A stretch of 64,000 bases of DNA from NCBI GenBank assembly GCA_003339645.1, contig QNUV01000099.1, positions 620,001 through 684,000 on the forward strand, written 5' to 3'. Below are positions 8,431 to 16,393 of this stretch, piece by piece. Within the stretch, counting starts at the first letter, position 1, and each line of letters starts with the position of its first letter. The notes under the pieces are model-generated. The model was given only the letters and a program-made list of their open reading frames with translations. It made no database searches and was not told the origin of the DNA. A program made the translations under genes and the position numbers. The DNA is from Microbacterium arborescens. GTDB taxonomy: Bacteria > Actinomycetota > Actinomycetes > Actinomycetales > Microbacteriaceae.

Positions 8431-9516
8431 TCAGGATGCCGGTGGCTCGGTGGCCGGCTCGGGAGCCGGCTCGGCCGGCGCAGGCGCGGGGTCGGGCTCG
8501 TCGGCGCGCGCGAGGACGGGGCCGAGATCGGCCCGATCGACGTGGATCCACGGCCCACCCGGGTCGACGATGACGCCGCTCAGTGCGGGGTTCGACTGCA
8601 GAGCCCGTCCGAGCTGCGCGGCGGTGACCGGCACCGGACGGTCGCCGCGCTGAAGCACGAGCACCTCGAGCGGGTGCGAGTAGACCTCGAGGCGCCGCTC
8701 GCCCGACGCGGTGCGCGACTCGGCGAGGCCGAGCTGACCGCTGTCGCCCGCGGGACCCGCGGCGACCCACAGCGGCGCCTGCGCGAGGGCCTCGCCCACG
8801 GCGGCAGCGGTCTCGGCGCTGCGCGGTCCGGCGAGCAGGTTCTTGATCGTGAAGGCGGGATCGCCCTCCTCGAACGCCTTCGTGATGAGCTGCACGGGAA
8901 GCACGATGCGCGAGCCTGCGACCGCGTGATCGATGATGAGCCCCTCGTACGGCCCCTCGATGGCGTTGCGGAAGACGTTCGCGACCGGAAGCCCGAGCGC
9001 CGAGGTGTCACGATCGCCGTCGGCCTCGACGCTCGCGCGAAGCGACGCGCCGCCGGTGAAGGCGAGGAGGAAGCGGGCTCCGTCGATCTGCGAGACGGCG
9101 AGGGTGATCGGCTTGCCCTCGGCCGTGAGTGCGCGCGCATCGCCGCGCACGCGGACGTACATCGTGCCCTGCATGCTCTGGCGCATGACATTCATGACGT
9201 CGACGTTGCCGGGCTTCTCGGGCAACGAGGCCAGCGCCGCCTGCACCAGCGTGTTGTCGGGCATGCCCGTCACCGTCTCGGTGCGAGCGGGCGCCTCTGC
9301 CGGCGGGCGGGTGACCGTTCGCTGGGGCTGGGCCGGAGCGACGGGCTGAGCGGGCGCGCCGAACGTCGACATCGAGATGCCCACGTGGGGCACGCTCTCG
9401 ACCGGCGCCTCCTCGGCGGCGGGTGCGGCGGCATGCCCGTCGACGTCGGCGTCGACCTCGTCGGCGTTCGTGGTCTGGCTCGTGGTGTCTCGCGCGGAGC
9501 GCTTGAAGATCGCCAT
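8431..9516 (-). CDS. SseB-domain protein of unknown function
   Basis: Cytoplasmic protein of 361 residues. After the start (MAIFKRSARD) comes an acidic, Pro/Ala-rich linker to about residue 95. A first SseB-like alpha/beta domain follows (about 95-230: NTLVQAALASLPEK, then the MYVRVRGDARALTAEGKPI segment), and a second related domain occupies about 230-340 (LAQAPLWVAAG, then VLQRGDRPVPVTAAQLGRAL). The tail is Pro/Glu/Ala-rich. SseB was named as an accessory of type III secretion, but actinobacterial members sit outside secretion loci and have no established role. The ATG is set by TAGGCT seven bp upstream. It follows pcrA, separated by that gene's terminator. Confidence 0.75.
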   Translation of the reverse strand: MAIFKRSARDTTSQTTNADEVDADVDGHAAAPAAEEAPVESVPHVGISMSTFGAPAQPVAPAQPQRTVTRPPAEAPARTETVTGMPDNTLVQAALASLPEKPGNVDVMNVMRQSMQGTMYVRVRGDARALTAEGKPITLAVSQIDGARFLLAFTGGASLRASVEADGDRDTSALGLPVANVFRNAIEGPYEGLIIDHAVAGSRIVLPVQLITKAFEEGDPAFTIKNLLAGPRSAETAAAVGEALAQAPLWVAAGPAGDSGQLGLAESRTASGERRLEVYSHPLEVLVLQRGDRPVPVTAAQLGRALQSNPALSGVIVDPGGPWIHVDRADLGPVLARADEPDPAPAPAEPAPEPATEPPAS

Positions 9517-9523
9517 GCCTTCG

Positions 9524-9529
9524 AGCCTA
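9524..9529 (-). promoter_or_regulatory. Leaderless-type -10 box (TAGGCT) of SseB-domain gene
   Basis: TAGGCT on the minus strand, 7 bp before the ATG at 9516. It supports this start over a longer frame beginning inside the pcrA stop region at 9567. Confidence 0.55.
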
Positions 9530-9536
9530 ACCCGCA

Positions 9537-9557
9537 CCCCCGGCGCATCGCCGGGGG
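9537..9557 (-). terminator. Probable terminator of pcrA
   Basis: CCCCCGGCG, loop CAT, CGCCGGGGG: a perfect 9-bp GC stem 6 bp after the pcrA stop codon. It lacks a T-tract, as is common in high-GC actinobacteria. Confidence 0.55.
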
Positions 9558-9563
9558 GTTGCG

Positions 9564-12032
9564 TCACAGCTTGACGATCGGTGCGATCTTGATGAGCAGC
9601 TTCTTCGGGCCGGCCGAATCGAAGCGGACGTGCGCAACGCGCTTGGCCCCCTCGCCCGTGACCGCGTCGACCCGGCCCTCGCCGAAGTCGTCGTGCTTGA
9701 TGCGATCGCCGGGTCCGAGCTCGAGATCGCCGTTGTCGCGGACCTTGGCCGGGATGCGGTTGGCGAACTTGGCGATGTCGCCGCTCTTCTCCCGGCGCGG
9801 GAGCGGCACGAGATCGTCGCCGTAGCGCTTGCCCGACCCGCCGAATCCGCCGCCGGAGCCACCCGTCCGCCGTCCGTTGAGCGCGCGCGACTGCGCGCCG
9901 CCGCGCGAGTTCACGTCGCCGGGGGACTGCCGCCAGTCGATCAGGTCGTGCGGGATCTCCTGCAGGAAACGGCTCGGCATGGCGGCGGAGACCTCACCGA
10001 ACTGCGCCCGGGTCATGGCGAGCGAGAGGTGCAGGCGCTTGCGCGCTCGGGTGAGCGCGACGTAGAAGAGGCGTCGCTCTTCCTGCGGACCGCCGGGCTC
10101 GTTCGCTGAGATGCGGTGCGGGATGAGGTCCTCTTCCACGCCCGTGACGAACACGGCGTCGTACTCGAGGCCCTTCGCGGTGTGCATCGTCATGAGCGAC
10201 ACGGTTCCCGAGGCGTCGTCGAGATCGTCGGCGTCGGCGACGAGCGCGACCTCGGTGAGGAAGTCGAGGATGGTGCCCTCGGGGTTGTTGCGGGCGAACT
10301 CGCGCGTCACCGCGATGAGCTCGTCGAGGTTCTCGAGGCGCGCCTCGTCCTGGGGGTCGCGGCTCGCGCGCAGCGCATCCATGTAGCCCGACTTGTTGAG
10401 CAGAACCGTCAAGCCCTCGGTCACGGCTGTCGGCGGAGCGATCTCGCCCGAGCTCGGCAGCATGATCTCGGACGCCTCGGCGAGCACGGCGTCGAGCTGC
10501 GCGATCGCGGCCTGGATCTTCGGCCCCACACCCAGCGCCGAGGCGTTGGCGAGTGCATCGCGGAAGGTGATCTGGTGGTCGGCCGCGTACCGGGCGATGG
10601 ACGTCTCGGTCACGTCGCCGATCCCGCGACGCGGACGGTTCAGGATGCGGCGCACCGCCAGTTCGTCGGCGGGGTTCGCCACGGCGACGACGTAGGCCAG
10701 CGCGTCCTTGATCTCGGCACGGTCGTAGAACTTCGTGCCGCCCATGATCTTGTACGGGATCGCCGCGCGGATGAAGATCTCTTCCAGCGCGCGCGACTGC
10801 GAGTTCGTGCGGTAGAACACCGCCATCTGCGAGTACGGCACCGACGAGCGGTGCAGCGCTTCGATCTCATCGGCGACGAACTGGGCCTCGTCGTGCTGCG
10901 AGTAGCCGGTGAAGCCGACGATCGCCTCGCCGGCGCCGACATCCGTCCAGAGCTTCTTGTCTTTGCGGTCGAAGTTGTTCGAGATGACGGCGTTCGCGGC
11001 CGAGAGGATGTTCTGCGTCGAGCGGTAGTTCTGCTCGAGGAGCACGACCTTCGCACCGGGATAGTCGCGCTCGAACTCGGTGATGTTGCGGATGTCGGCG
11101 CCGCGGAACGCGTAGATCGACTGGTCGGAGTCGCCGACGACGGTCAGCGAGGCCGCCTCGACCTCGGGGGCCGACTCGGGCTCGAAGATCATCATGCCGC
11201 CCGATGAGAACGCGTCGCCGCCCTGTCCCTGAACGGGACGGGTCAGCTCGTGGATCAGCGCGTACTGAGCGTGGTTGGTGTCCTGATACTCGTCGACGAG
11301 GATGTGCCGGAACCGCTTGCGGTAGACGTCGGCGACGTGCGGGAACGCGCGGAACAGGTACACCGTCTGGGCGATGAGGTCGTCGAAGTCGAAGGCGTTG
11401 GCGCGCTGGAGGGCGGACTGGTACGCGCCGAAGAGTTCGACGAAGACGCGCTCGGCGGGATCGGACATGTTCGCCTGGCGCGCGTACGAATCGGCGTCGG
11501 CGAGCTCGTTCTTGAGCTTCGAGATGCGGCTCTGGACACCAGCGGGGGTCAGACCGAAGGCGTCGGCCTCGTGCTCTTTCACGAGACGCTTGATGAGCGC
11601 GCGCGAGTCGCCCGAGTCGTAGATCGTGAAGTTCTTGGTGAAGCCGAACTGCTGCGCCTCGCGCCGGAGGATCCGCACGCAGGCCGAGTGGAACGTCGAG
11701 ATCCACATGCCCTGCGCGCTGTCGCCGATCAGCTGCTGCACGCGCTCGCGCATCTCGCCGGCAGCCTTGTTGGTGAAGGTGATGGCGAGGATCTGGCTCG
11801 GCCACGCCTCTCGGCCGCGTAGAAGCGACGCGATGCGATGAGTGAGCACCCGCGTCTTGCCGGAGCCGGCGCCCGCGACGATCAGCAGGGCCGGGCCGCG
11901 ATAGGTCACAGCTTCACGCTGGGGCGGGTTGAGACCCTCGAGGAGGTCGGCGTCGGGACGCTCGCCCGAGGAGGCGCCGGGGCGCGCGGATGCGGCGGAC
12001 CCGACGATGACGGGCTTGATGGGCTCTGGCAT
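9564..12032 (-). CDS. pcrA: ATP-dependent 3'-5' DNA helicase PcrA/UvrD
   Basis: Superfamily 1A helicase of 822 residues. It unwinds DNA in nucleotide-excision and mismatch-type repair and strips recombinase filaments. It has NPPQREAVTYRGPALLIVAGAGSGKTRVL (Q motif and Walker A, read in two blocks), ITFTNKAAGEMRERV (Ia), LVDEYQDTNHAQY (Walker B/II), VGDSDQSIYAFRGA (III), LEQNYRST (IV), MTMHTAKGLEYDAVFV (V) and ALTRARKRL (VI). A Gly/Arg-rich linker leads to a C-terminal Tudor-like domain (PGDRIKHDDFGEGRV), typical of PcrA and known in other species to contact RNA polymerase. TAGAAT 9 bp before the ATG points to a leaderless transcript. Confidence 0.97.
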   Translation of the reverse strand: MPEPIKPVIVGSAASARPGASSGERPDADLLEGLNPPQREAVTYRGPALLIVAGAGSGKTRVLTHRIASLLRGREAWPSQILAITFTNKAAGEMRERVQQLIGDSAQGMWISTFHSACVRILRREAQQFGFTKNFTIYDSGDSRALIKRLVKEHEADAFGLTPAGVQSRISKLKNELADADSYARQANMSDPAERVFVELFGAYQSALQRANAFDFDDLIAQTVYLFRAFPHVADVYRKRFRHILVDEYQDTNHAQYALIHELTRPVQGQGGDAFSSGGMMIFEPESAPEVEAASLTVVGDSDQSIYAFRGADIRNITEFERDYPGAKVVLLEQNYRSTQNILSAANAVISNNFDRKDKKLWTDVGAGEAIVGFTGYSQHDEAQFVADEIEALHRSSVPYSQMAVFYRTNSQSRALEEIFIRAAIPYKIMGGTKFYDRAEIKDALAYVVAVANPADELAVRRILNRPRRGIGDVTETSIARYAADHQITFRDALANASALGVGPKIQAAIAQLDAVLAEASEIMLPSSGEIAPPTAVTEGLTVLLNKSGYMDALRASRDPQDEARLENLDELIAVTREFARNNPEGTILDFLTEVALVADADDLDDASGTVSLMTMHTAKGLEYDAVFVTGVEEDLIPHRISANEPGGPQEERRLFYVALTRARKRLHLSLAMTRAQFGEVSAAMPSRFLQEIPHDLIDWRQSPGDVNSRGGAQSRALNGRRTGGSGGGFGGSGKRYGDDLVPLPRREKSGDIAKFANRIPAKVRDNGDLELGPGDRIKHDDFGEGRVDAVTGEGAKRVAHVRFDSAGPKKLLIKIAPIVKL

Positions 12033-12041
12033 GACTGTTCG

Positions 12042-12047
12042 ATTCTA
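12042..12047 (-). promoter_or_regulatory. Leaderless-type -10 box (TAGAAT) of pcrA
   Basis: TAGAAT on the minus strand with a 9-bp spacer to the pcrA ATG; the best match to a TANNNT box in the window. Confidence 0.55.
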
Positions 12048-12076
12048 CGTTCGGCCGCCGACACCCGCCCGGCGGC

Positions 12077-12742
12077 TCAGAGCAGGCGACGGGCCGTCGC
12101 CCAGGCGGTCAACTCGTGCCGCGACGACAGCTGCAGTTTGCGCAGCACCGCGGAGACATGCGTCTCGACCGTCTTCACCGAGATGAACAGGTCGGCCGCG
12201 ACCTCCTTGTAGGCATAGCCCCGCGCGATGAGGCGCATGACCTCCTGCTCACGCGACGACAGCCGGTCGAGCTCGTCGACCGCCGTCGCCGTCTCGCCCG
12301 CCACCGCGCCGAACGCGTCGAGCACGAAACCGGCGAGGCGCGGCGAGAAGACGGCGTCGCCGCCCGCCACCGCCACGACGGCCCGGCTCACCTCGTCACC
12401 CGACGACCCCTTGGTGATGTATCCCCGCGCACCGGCTCGGATGACGCGGACGACGTCGTCGGCGGCATCCGACACGCTCAGCGCGAGGAACCGCGCCGGT
12501 GTCGGGGCGGTCCGGCCGATCACCTCGGCGCCCCCGGCACGGTCCTCGCCCGACCCGCCGGGAAGATGCACGTCGAGCAGCACGACGTCGGGCTCCGTTC
12601 GCGCGATGACCTCGACGGCGGACTCCACGTCGGCCGCCTCGCCGACGACGGCGATGCCGGCGGACAGATCCGCGCGGAGCCCCGACCGGAAGATGGAGTG
12701 GTCGTCGACGATGACCACGCGCAGCCGATCAGCCACGCGCAT
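12077..12742 (-). CDS. LuxR/NarL-family response regulator (EsrR-like)
   Basis: Transcription factor of 221 residues. Receiver domain at 1-125 (VVIVDDHSIF; phosphorylatable Asp in VVLLDVHLPG; conserved Lys near AYITKGSS) and a LuxR helix-turn-helix at about 155-220 (LSSREQEVMRLIARGYAYKE, then SVKTVETHVSAVLRKL). It overlaps the PspC-kinase gene by 14 bp, so the two are translationally linked and form a two-component pair. With the divergent PspC membrane protein the group matches the corynebacterial EsrISR envelope-stress module, so control of genes responding to cell-wall damage is inferred. A longer frame from 12847 lies inside the kinase gene and was rejected. Confidence 0.9.
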   Translation of the reverse strand: MRVADRLRVVIVDDHSIFRSGLRADLSAGIAVVGEAADVESAVEVIARTEPDVVLLDVHLPGGSGEDRAGGAEVIGRTAPTPARFLALSVSDAADDVVRVIRAGARGYITKGSSGDEVSRAVVAVAGGDAVFSPRLAGFVLDAFGAVAGETATAVDELDRLSSREQEVMRLIARGYAYKEVAADLFISVKTVETHVSAVLRKLQLSSRHELTAWATARRLL

Positions 12743-13970
12743 CTCCGGGAGCGCCGACGTGGAGGTGGATCTCGGAGCCGCCCGATGCCGCCGTCCGGAC
12801 CGTTGCCGATCCCCCGGCGCGCCGCATCCGGCCGATGACCGACTCACGGACGCCCAGCCGATCGTCCGGGATCGCGGTCACGTCGAACCCGGGGCCGCGA
12901 TCCCGGACGTACACGTCCACCCCGCGGGATCCGCCCTCGATGTAGACCGAGACGTCGCCGCCTGCGTGGCGGGCGGCGTTGAGCATCGCCTCGCGCGCCG
13001 CCGCCGCCAGTTCGCCGCTGGCCTGCTCCGCCGACAGCCCGGCCGAGACCACGTCGATCCGCACCGCGTAATCGAGCTCGAGCGCGGCGGCGTAGTCGCG
13101 CAGGTCGGTGACGAGATCGCTGTCGGGATGCGCCTCGCCGTCGAAGAGCCAGGCGCGGAGCTCGCGCTCCTGCGCCCGGGCGATGCGGGCGGCCTCGCTC
13201 GAGGCGCCCGCCGTGTTCTGGATGAGCGCGAGAGTCTGCAGCACCGAATCATGCAGGTGCGCCGCCATCGCGCTTCGCTGCTCCTCGCGGATACGCCGCA
13301 CGCGCTCCCCCGACAGATCACCCCACCGGCTCGCGAGGGCGGACCCGACGAGCGCGATCAGTCCCGCGACGGGAACGGCCAGGGCAGGAAGCGCCACGAT
13401 CCCGTCGGAGTCGACGCGCGGCAGCATCGCGAGGAGCACGACGAACAGGATGCCGGCCGCGGCGGCCCGCACCGCGACGGTGTGTCGGTCTCCGCGATCG
13501 ACGTCACGCCGGTCGACGAGCTCCGCCCAGCATCCGGCGGCCGTCGCGAGCACGCTCACGAACGCGACGACGGCGACGAGCGCCGGCGAGAACGACCGTG
13601 ACGTCCAGGCGTCACGCGCCTCGACGGCCAGCACCGCGACGAGGACCGGCAGTGCGACGGTCGCCGCCGACACACCGATCCACGCCATCGGGGCCCGGCG
13701 TGTCGGCGCGGCCGGACCCGGCTGCCACGGCACGAGGACCCAGAGCCACAGGTACAGCAGCGGCCCCGCCCCCGCGACGAGCGTCAGGACGACGAACAGC
13801 GCACGGATGCTGCCCGCACCGACCCCGAGGTGCCTCGCGAGCCCCGCGCTGACGCCCGAGACGATGCTGTCGCGCGAGCGCTCCAGCGGCGGTCGCGCGC
13901 CCGGGCCGATGACCGGTCGCGGGGGCGGAGGTCCCGGGTGCGCGGCGGGAGTCGCGAGAGCGGAGGACAT
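12729..13970 (-). CDS. Sensor histidine kinase with N-terminal PspC domain (EsrS-like)
   Basis: Membrane sensor kinase of 413 residues. A Pro-rich start leads to a PspC domain (about 30-85: SRDSIVSGVSAGLARHLGVG, then YLWLWVLVPWQ), four further hydrophobic helices to about 210, a HisKA_3-type dimerisation helix with the phospho-acceptor in MAAHLHDSVLQTLALIQ, and a HATPase (REAMLNAARHAG; RDRGPGFD; IGRMRRAGGSATV). The ATG was preferred to the TTG four codons upstream. It is divergent from the PspC membrane-protein gene across 114 bp, which probably carries both promoters and the operator. Inferred to sense lipid-II-acting antibiotics or envelope damage. Confidence 0.9.
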   Translation of the reverse strand: MSSALATPAAHPGPPPPRPVIGPGARPPLERSRDSIVSGVSAGLARHLGVGAGSIRALFVVLTLVAGAGPLLYLWLWVLVPWQPGPAAPTRRAPMAWIGVSAATVALPVLVAVLAVEARDAWTSRSFSPALVAVVAFVSVLATAAGCWAELVDRRDVDRGDRHTVAVRAAAAGILFVVLLAMLPRVDSDGIVALPALAVPVAGLIALVGSALASRWGDLSGERVRRIREEQRSAMAAHLHDSVLQTLALIQNTAGASSEAARIARAQERELRAWLFDGEAHPDSDLVTDLRDYAAALELDYAVRIDVVSAGLSAEQASGELAAAAREAMLNAARHAGGDVSVYIEGGSRGVDVYVRDRGPGFDVTAIPDDRLGVRESVIGRMRRAGGSATVRTAASGGSEIHLHVGAPGDARG

Positions 13971-14084
13971 GGCCACATCCAATCACTCCGGTCGCGGCGG
14001 CACACCGGCGCCGGAGCAGGATCAGGGATGCCTCAGGGCGATCCCCCATATCGTCCGGCACCCCGTTCGCCGCAGGATCGGATC
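13971..14084. promoter_or_regulatory. Divergent promoter region of the EsrISR-like module
   Basis: The 114 bp between the two divergent genes should hold both promoters. Rightward, CAGGAT (14073-14078) sits 6 bp before the ATG at 14085, a leaderless layout. Leftward, no clear box was found. No convincing inverted repeat for the response regulator could be read by eye. Confidence 0.45.
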
Positions 14085-15554
14085 ATGACTTCCGCGCCAC
14101 CCCTCGCCGCCCCGCCGGCTCCCGATCCCACGTCATCGACGGAGGGCGGGTTCTTCCGCTGGGTCGATGCCCTCGGCGTCGCCCGCCGAGACGGGTGGAT
14201 CGGCGGGGTGTGTGCGGGAACGGCCGCACGATGGGGCATCGACCCCGTCATCGTGCGCGGTCTCGCCGCCGTCGCGACCGTCATCGGTCTCCCCGCCATC
14301 GTCGCCTACGCCACCGCCTGGGCGATCCTGCCCGATATGTCGGGGCGTTCCCACGCCGCCGACCTCGAGCGCGGCCGGTTCTCGTACGCTCAGAGCGCGA
14401 TCCTCGCCGTCGCCATCATCGGCGTGCTCCAGGTCCTCGGCCTGCTCGTCACCGCCGTGGCGCTCGCGACCGGCACGAGCGCCGGAGCCGTCGGGACCGT
14501 CCTCGTGGCGCTCGTCCTCGCGGGCGGAACCGTGCTGACGGCCGCCGTCATCGCGCTGCTGGTGCGCAGAGCCCGCCGGGCCCCGCATACCGAGGAGGCC
14601 CCAGGCGCGTCGGCCGGCGGGTCCCGCGTGGATGCCGCCGCCGGTGCCGGCCCCCGCGCGGCGGAGGCCGCGGTCGCGCTCACCGAGCCCGCGCCCCCGA
14701 GCGACGACGCCCACCCCGACGACCTGGCCGCCTGGCGCAGGCAGCACGCGGCCTGGAAGGAGCGAGATCGCGCCTGGCGTCGCGAGCAGGGCGACGCCGA
14801 TCGCGCGGCTCGCACCGCCGAGCGGGAGGAGCGCCGCGCCGCCGCCGCAGTGTTCGCGCGCGAGGCGGCGGAGCGTCGCCTCCTTCGCCGCGCCGAGCGC
14901 CCGCGCACGAGCATCGCGTTCCTCGCGGTGACGGCCGGCGCTGCCGCCGTCACAGGCACGATCGCTGCGCTCACTGCTTCGGGCGAGGCGGCGGTGGCGC
15001 TCGGGCTGTTCGCCGCGGCCGCCGTCACCGCGCTCGCCATGATCGTCGCCGGAGCCATCCGCCGGCGGAGCGGCTTCCTCGCCTTCGCGAGCGCGTGCAT
15101 GCTCATGGGCGGAGGCCTCGCCCTCGCCGTCTGCGTCGCCGAGGAACTGCACATCGGCGTCTACGAGATCTCGAACGTCTCATCCGAGGCCGGGGCGGAG
15201 ACATACCGGCAGACGTTCGGCGAGCTCCGCGTCGAGCTGGTCGATGCACCCGATGCGGCGCCGCTGACCATCGAGAAGGGGGCGGGCTCGACCTACGTGA
15301 CGGTCGCCCCCGGTGTCGAAGTGACGCTGCACGCATCCGTCGGCGACGAGGCGTCGCTGATCCTCTCGGAGGGCGACGAATGGACCGTGCTCACCGACGG
15401 CCCCGACGCACGAGATTCCGGCGCTAGCCGAACCGCGGTCGATACGACGATCCCCTCTCGAGGAGAAACGACGACGCGTCAATCGGTCGCCCTCGACCAG
15501 GAGAGCGGCTACATCGAGATCCGCATCCTCGAACCGAAGGAGACCGACCGATGA
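14085..15554 (+). CDS. PspC-domain membrane protein (EsrI/LiaF-like)
   Basis: Membrane protein of 489 residues. The PspC domain (about 22-82: GGFFRWVDALGVARRDGWIG, WIGGVCAGTAARWGIDP, then AIVAYATAWAILP) is followed by two helices, a charged Arg/Glu/Ala coiled-coil segment (about 210-270: DLAAWRRQHAAWKERDRAW), three more helices and a C-terminal beta-strand domain (about 365-489: TFGELRVELVDAP, then YVTVAPGVEVTLHAS) like that of LiaF-type stress regulators. In such systems this partner restrains the kinase until the envelope is damaged. Divergent from the kinase and translationally coupled to the next gene. The CAGGAT box sets the start; a frame reaching back to 13830 crosses the promoter region. 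Confidence 0.85.
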   Translation: MTSAPPLAAPPAPDPTSSTEGGFFRWVDALGVARRDGWIGGVCAGTAARWGIDPVIVRGLAAVATVIGLPAIVAYATAWAILPDMSGRSHAADLERGRFSYAQSAILAVAIIGVLQVLGLLVTAVALATGTSAGAVGTVLVALVLAGGTVLTAAVIALLVRRARRAPHTEEAPGASAGGSRVDAAAGAGPRAAEAAVALTEPAPPSDDAHPDDLAAWRRQHAAWKERDRAWRREQGDADRAARTAEREERRAAAAVFAREAAERRLLRRAERPRTSIAFLAVTAGAAAVTGTIAALTASGEAAVALGLFAAAAVTALAMIVAGAIRRRSGFLAFASACMLMGGGLALAVCVAEELHIGVYEISNVSSEAGAETYRQTFGELRVELVDAPDAAPLTIEKGAGSTYVTVAPGVEVTLHASVGDEASLILSEGDEWTVLTDGPDARDSGASRTAVDTTIPSRGETTTRQSVALDQESGYIEIRILEPKETDR

Positions 15555-15895
15555 CCGACATCGTCATGACCGAAGACACAGCGTTCCCCTCGCCTCCTGC
15601 TCGTCCCCGGGTGCGGTGGGCCGGCATCGTGTGGGGCCTCGCGTTCGCGACGCTCGCCATCGCGGGCATCGTGCTCACCCGGTCATCGGACGCCTACGGC
15701 GGGCTGATCGAGTGGGTGACGGCCATCTCGATTCCGACGCTCGTCGCCACGGCGCTGTTGAGCGCGGGCGTCGCGGTCCTCATCGCGGGGATCGCCGGCA
15801 TGCTGCGGCACGCTCAGCGCTCGCTGGCGGCGCGCCGCGCCACCGGGCCGGGCGCGGACCCCGTCGGCGGGACGGCCGCTCGTCACACGACGTAG
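15551..15895 (+). CDS. Small two-helix membrane protein
   Basis: 114 residues, of unrecognised family. It has two hydrophobic helices (about 24-44, VRWAGIVWGLAFATLAIAGI, and 60-85, ISIPTLVATALLSAGVAVL) and a basic, Ala/Gly-rich tail, so both ends are probably cytoplasmic. Its ATG overlaps the stop of the PspC gene (ATGA), so it should be translated with it and probably acts in the same envelope-stress module. No catalytic motif is visible. Confidence 0.75.
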   Translation: MTDIVMTEDTAFPSPPARPRVRWAGIVWGLAFATLAIAGIVLTRSSDAYGGLIEWVTAISIPTLVATALLSAGVAVLIAGIAGMLRHAQRSLAARRATGPGADPVGGTAARHTT

Positions 15896-15945
15896 CACGA
15901 CGACTCCGGTCTTCACACCTCTGGCGACCCGGCGGGCCGCCCACG

Positions 15946-15951
15946 TAGCGT
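15946..15951 (+). promoter_or_regulatory. Candidate -10 box (TAGCGT) of the CAU tRNA
   Basis: TAGCGT lies 8 bp before the first acceptor-stem base, the right distance for transcription to start close to the tRNA 5' end. A weak -35 candidate, TGGCGA (15922-15927), is 18 bp further upstream. Confidence 0.45.
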
Positions 15952-15959
15952 GAGGGCAT

Positions 15960-16035
15960 CGCGGCGATCCGGGTGGTCCCGGGCATCGGCTCATAACCGA
16001 TCGCGTTGCGGGTTCGACTCCCGCCGTCGCGTCCA
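15960..16035 (+). tRNA. tRNA with CAU anticodon and atypical D-arm
   Basis: 76 nt with encoded CCA (16033-16035). Acceptor CGCGGCG/CGTCGCG has 7 pairs including one G-U; the anticodon stem ATCGG/CCGAT is perfect around loop CTCATAA (T33, CAT, A37); the T-stem GCGGG/CCCGC is perfect around loop TTCGACT. The D-region is abnormal: positions 8-9 read A-T rather than T-A/G, and the arm CCGG-GTGGTC-CCGG has a shortened loop and no G10. Identity is open: elongator Met, Ile2 (lysidine-modified CAU) or a degenerate copy. The C1-G72 pair argues against a normal initiator, which has a C1/A72 mismatch. Confidence 0.7.
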
Positions 16036-16043
16036 TTCGGGTC

Positions 16044-16349
16044 TCAATCCCCATCGAGCGCATCAAGCCGTCGCAGCGCATGCCGCGCCCGGGCGAGACG
16101 GTCGGGCTCGGGCTCGTCCCACCAGTACGGGCCGCGCTCCCCAAGGCCGTGCTTGGCGAGGTCCACGCGCTCGCGTGCTGCGGCGACCGCGTCGTCGTCT
16201 CCGCGACGCTTCGCAGCTCCCACTGCGGACCGGCCCCGTCCGAGATGGGATGTCAGCGCGGCGACGACATCGTCGGGCAGGGACGGGTCGGTGCGCCGCC
16301 AGCGCCGCCCGTCCACGACGAGCCAGCGCTCGGAATCGACATCGGCCAC
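16044..16349 (-). CDS. Small hypothetical protein, Arg/Asp-rich
   Basis: 101 residues from a GTG start. It opens with VADVDSERWLVVDGRRWRRTDPSLPDD (two blocks: a short beta-type WLVVDGRRWRRTDP and a helical LPDDVVAALTSHLGRGR), then a helix-rich region ending in LGERGPYWWDEP and a basic C-terminal helix. It appears to belong to a family of small actinobacterial proteins of unknown role, sometimes mislabelled as Tol-related. No catalytic residues stand out. The start codon lies inside a perfect 16-bp inverted repeat, and CATACT 6 bp upstream could serve as a leaderless -10. Confidence 0.65.
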   Translation of the reverse strand: MADVDSERWLVVDGRRWRRTDPSLPDDVVAALTSHLGRGRSAVGAAKRRGDDDAVAAARERVDLAKHGLGERGPYWWDEPEPDRLARARHALRRLDALDGD

Positions 16350-16379
16350 GGACTCAGTATGAGCCGTGGCCGATGTCGA
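16336..16379. repeat. Perfect 16-bp inverted repeat at gene start/desaturase end
   Basis: Left arm 16336-16351 and right arm 16364-16379 are exact complements (core ATCGGCCACGG / CCGTGGCCGAT) around a 12-nt loop. It starts 14 bp after the desaturase stop and covers the start codon of the 101-residue gene. Possible roles: terminator for the desaturase, operator, or translation-control hairpin. There is no T-tract. Confidence 0.65.
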
Positions 16380-16393
16380 CGTGATGCTGCGGA

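Noticed and set aside
12743-12847. Longer N-terminus of the LuxR regulator
   Set aside because: The extra 35 residues are Arg/Ser-rich and lie within the kinase gene; the receiver domain begins directly after the ATG at 12742.
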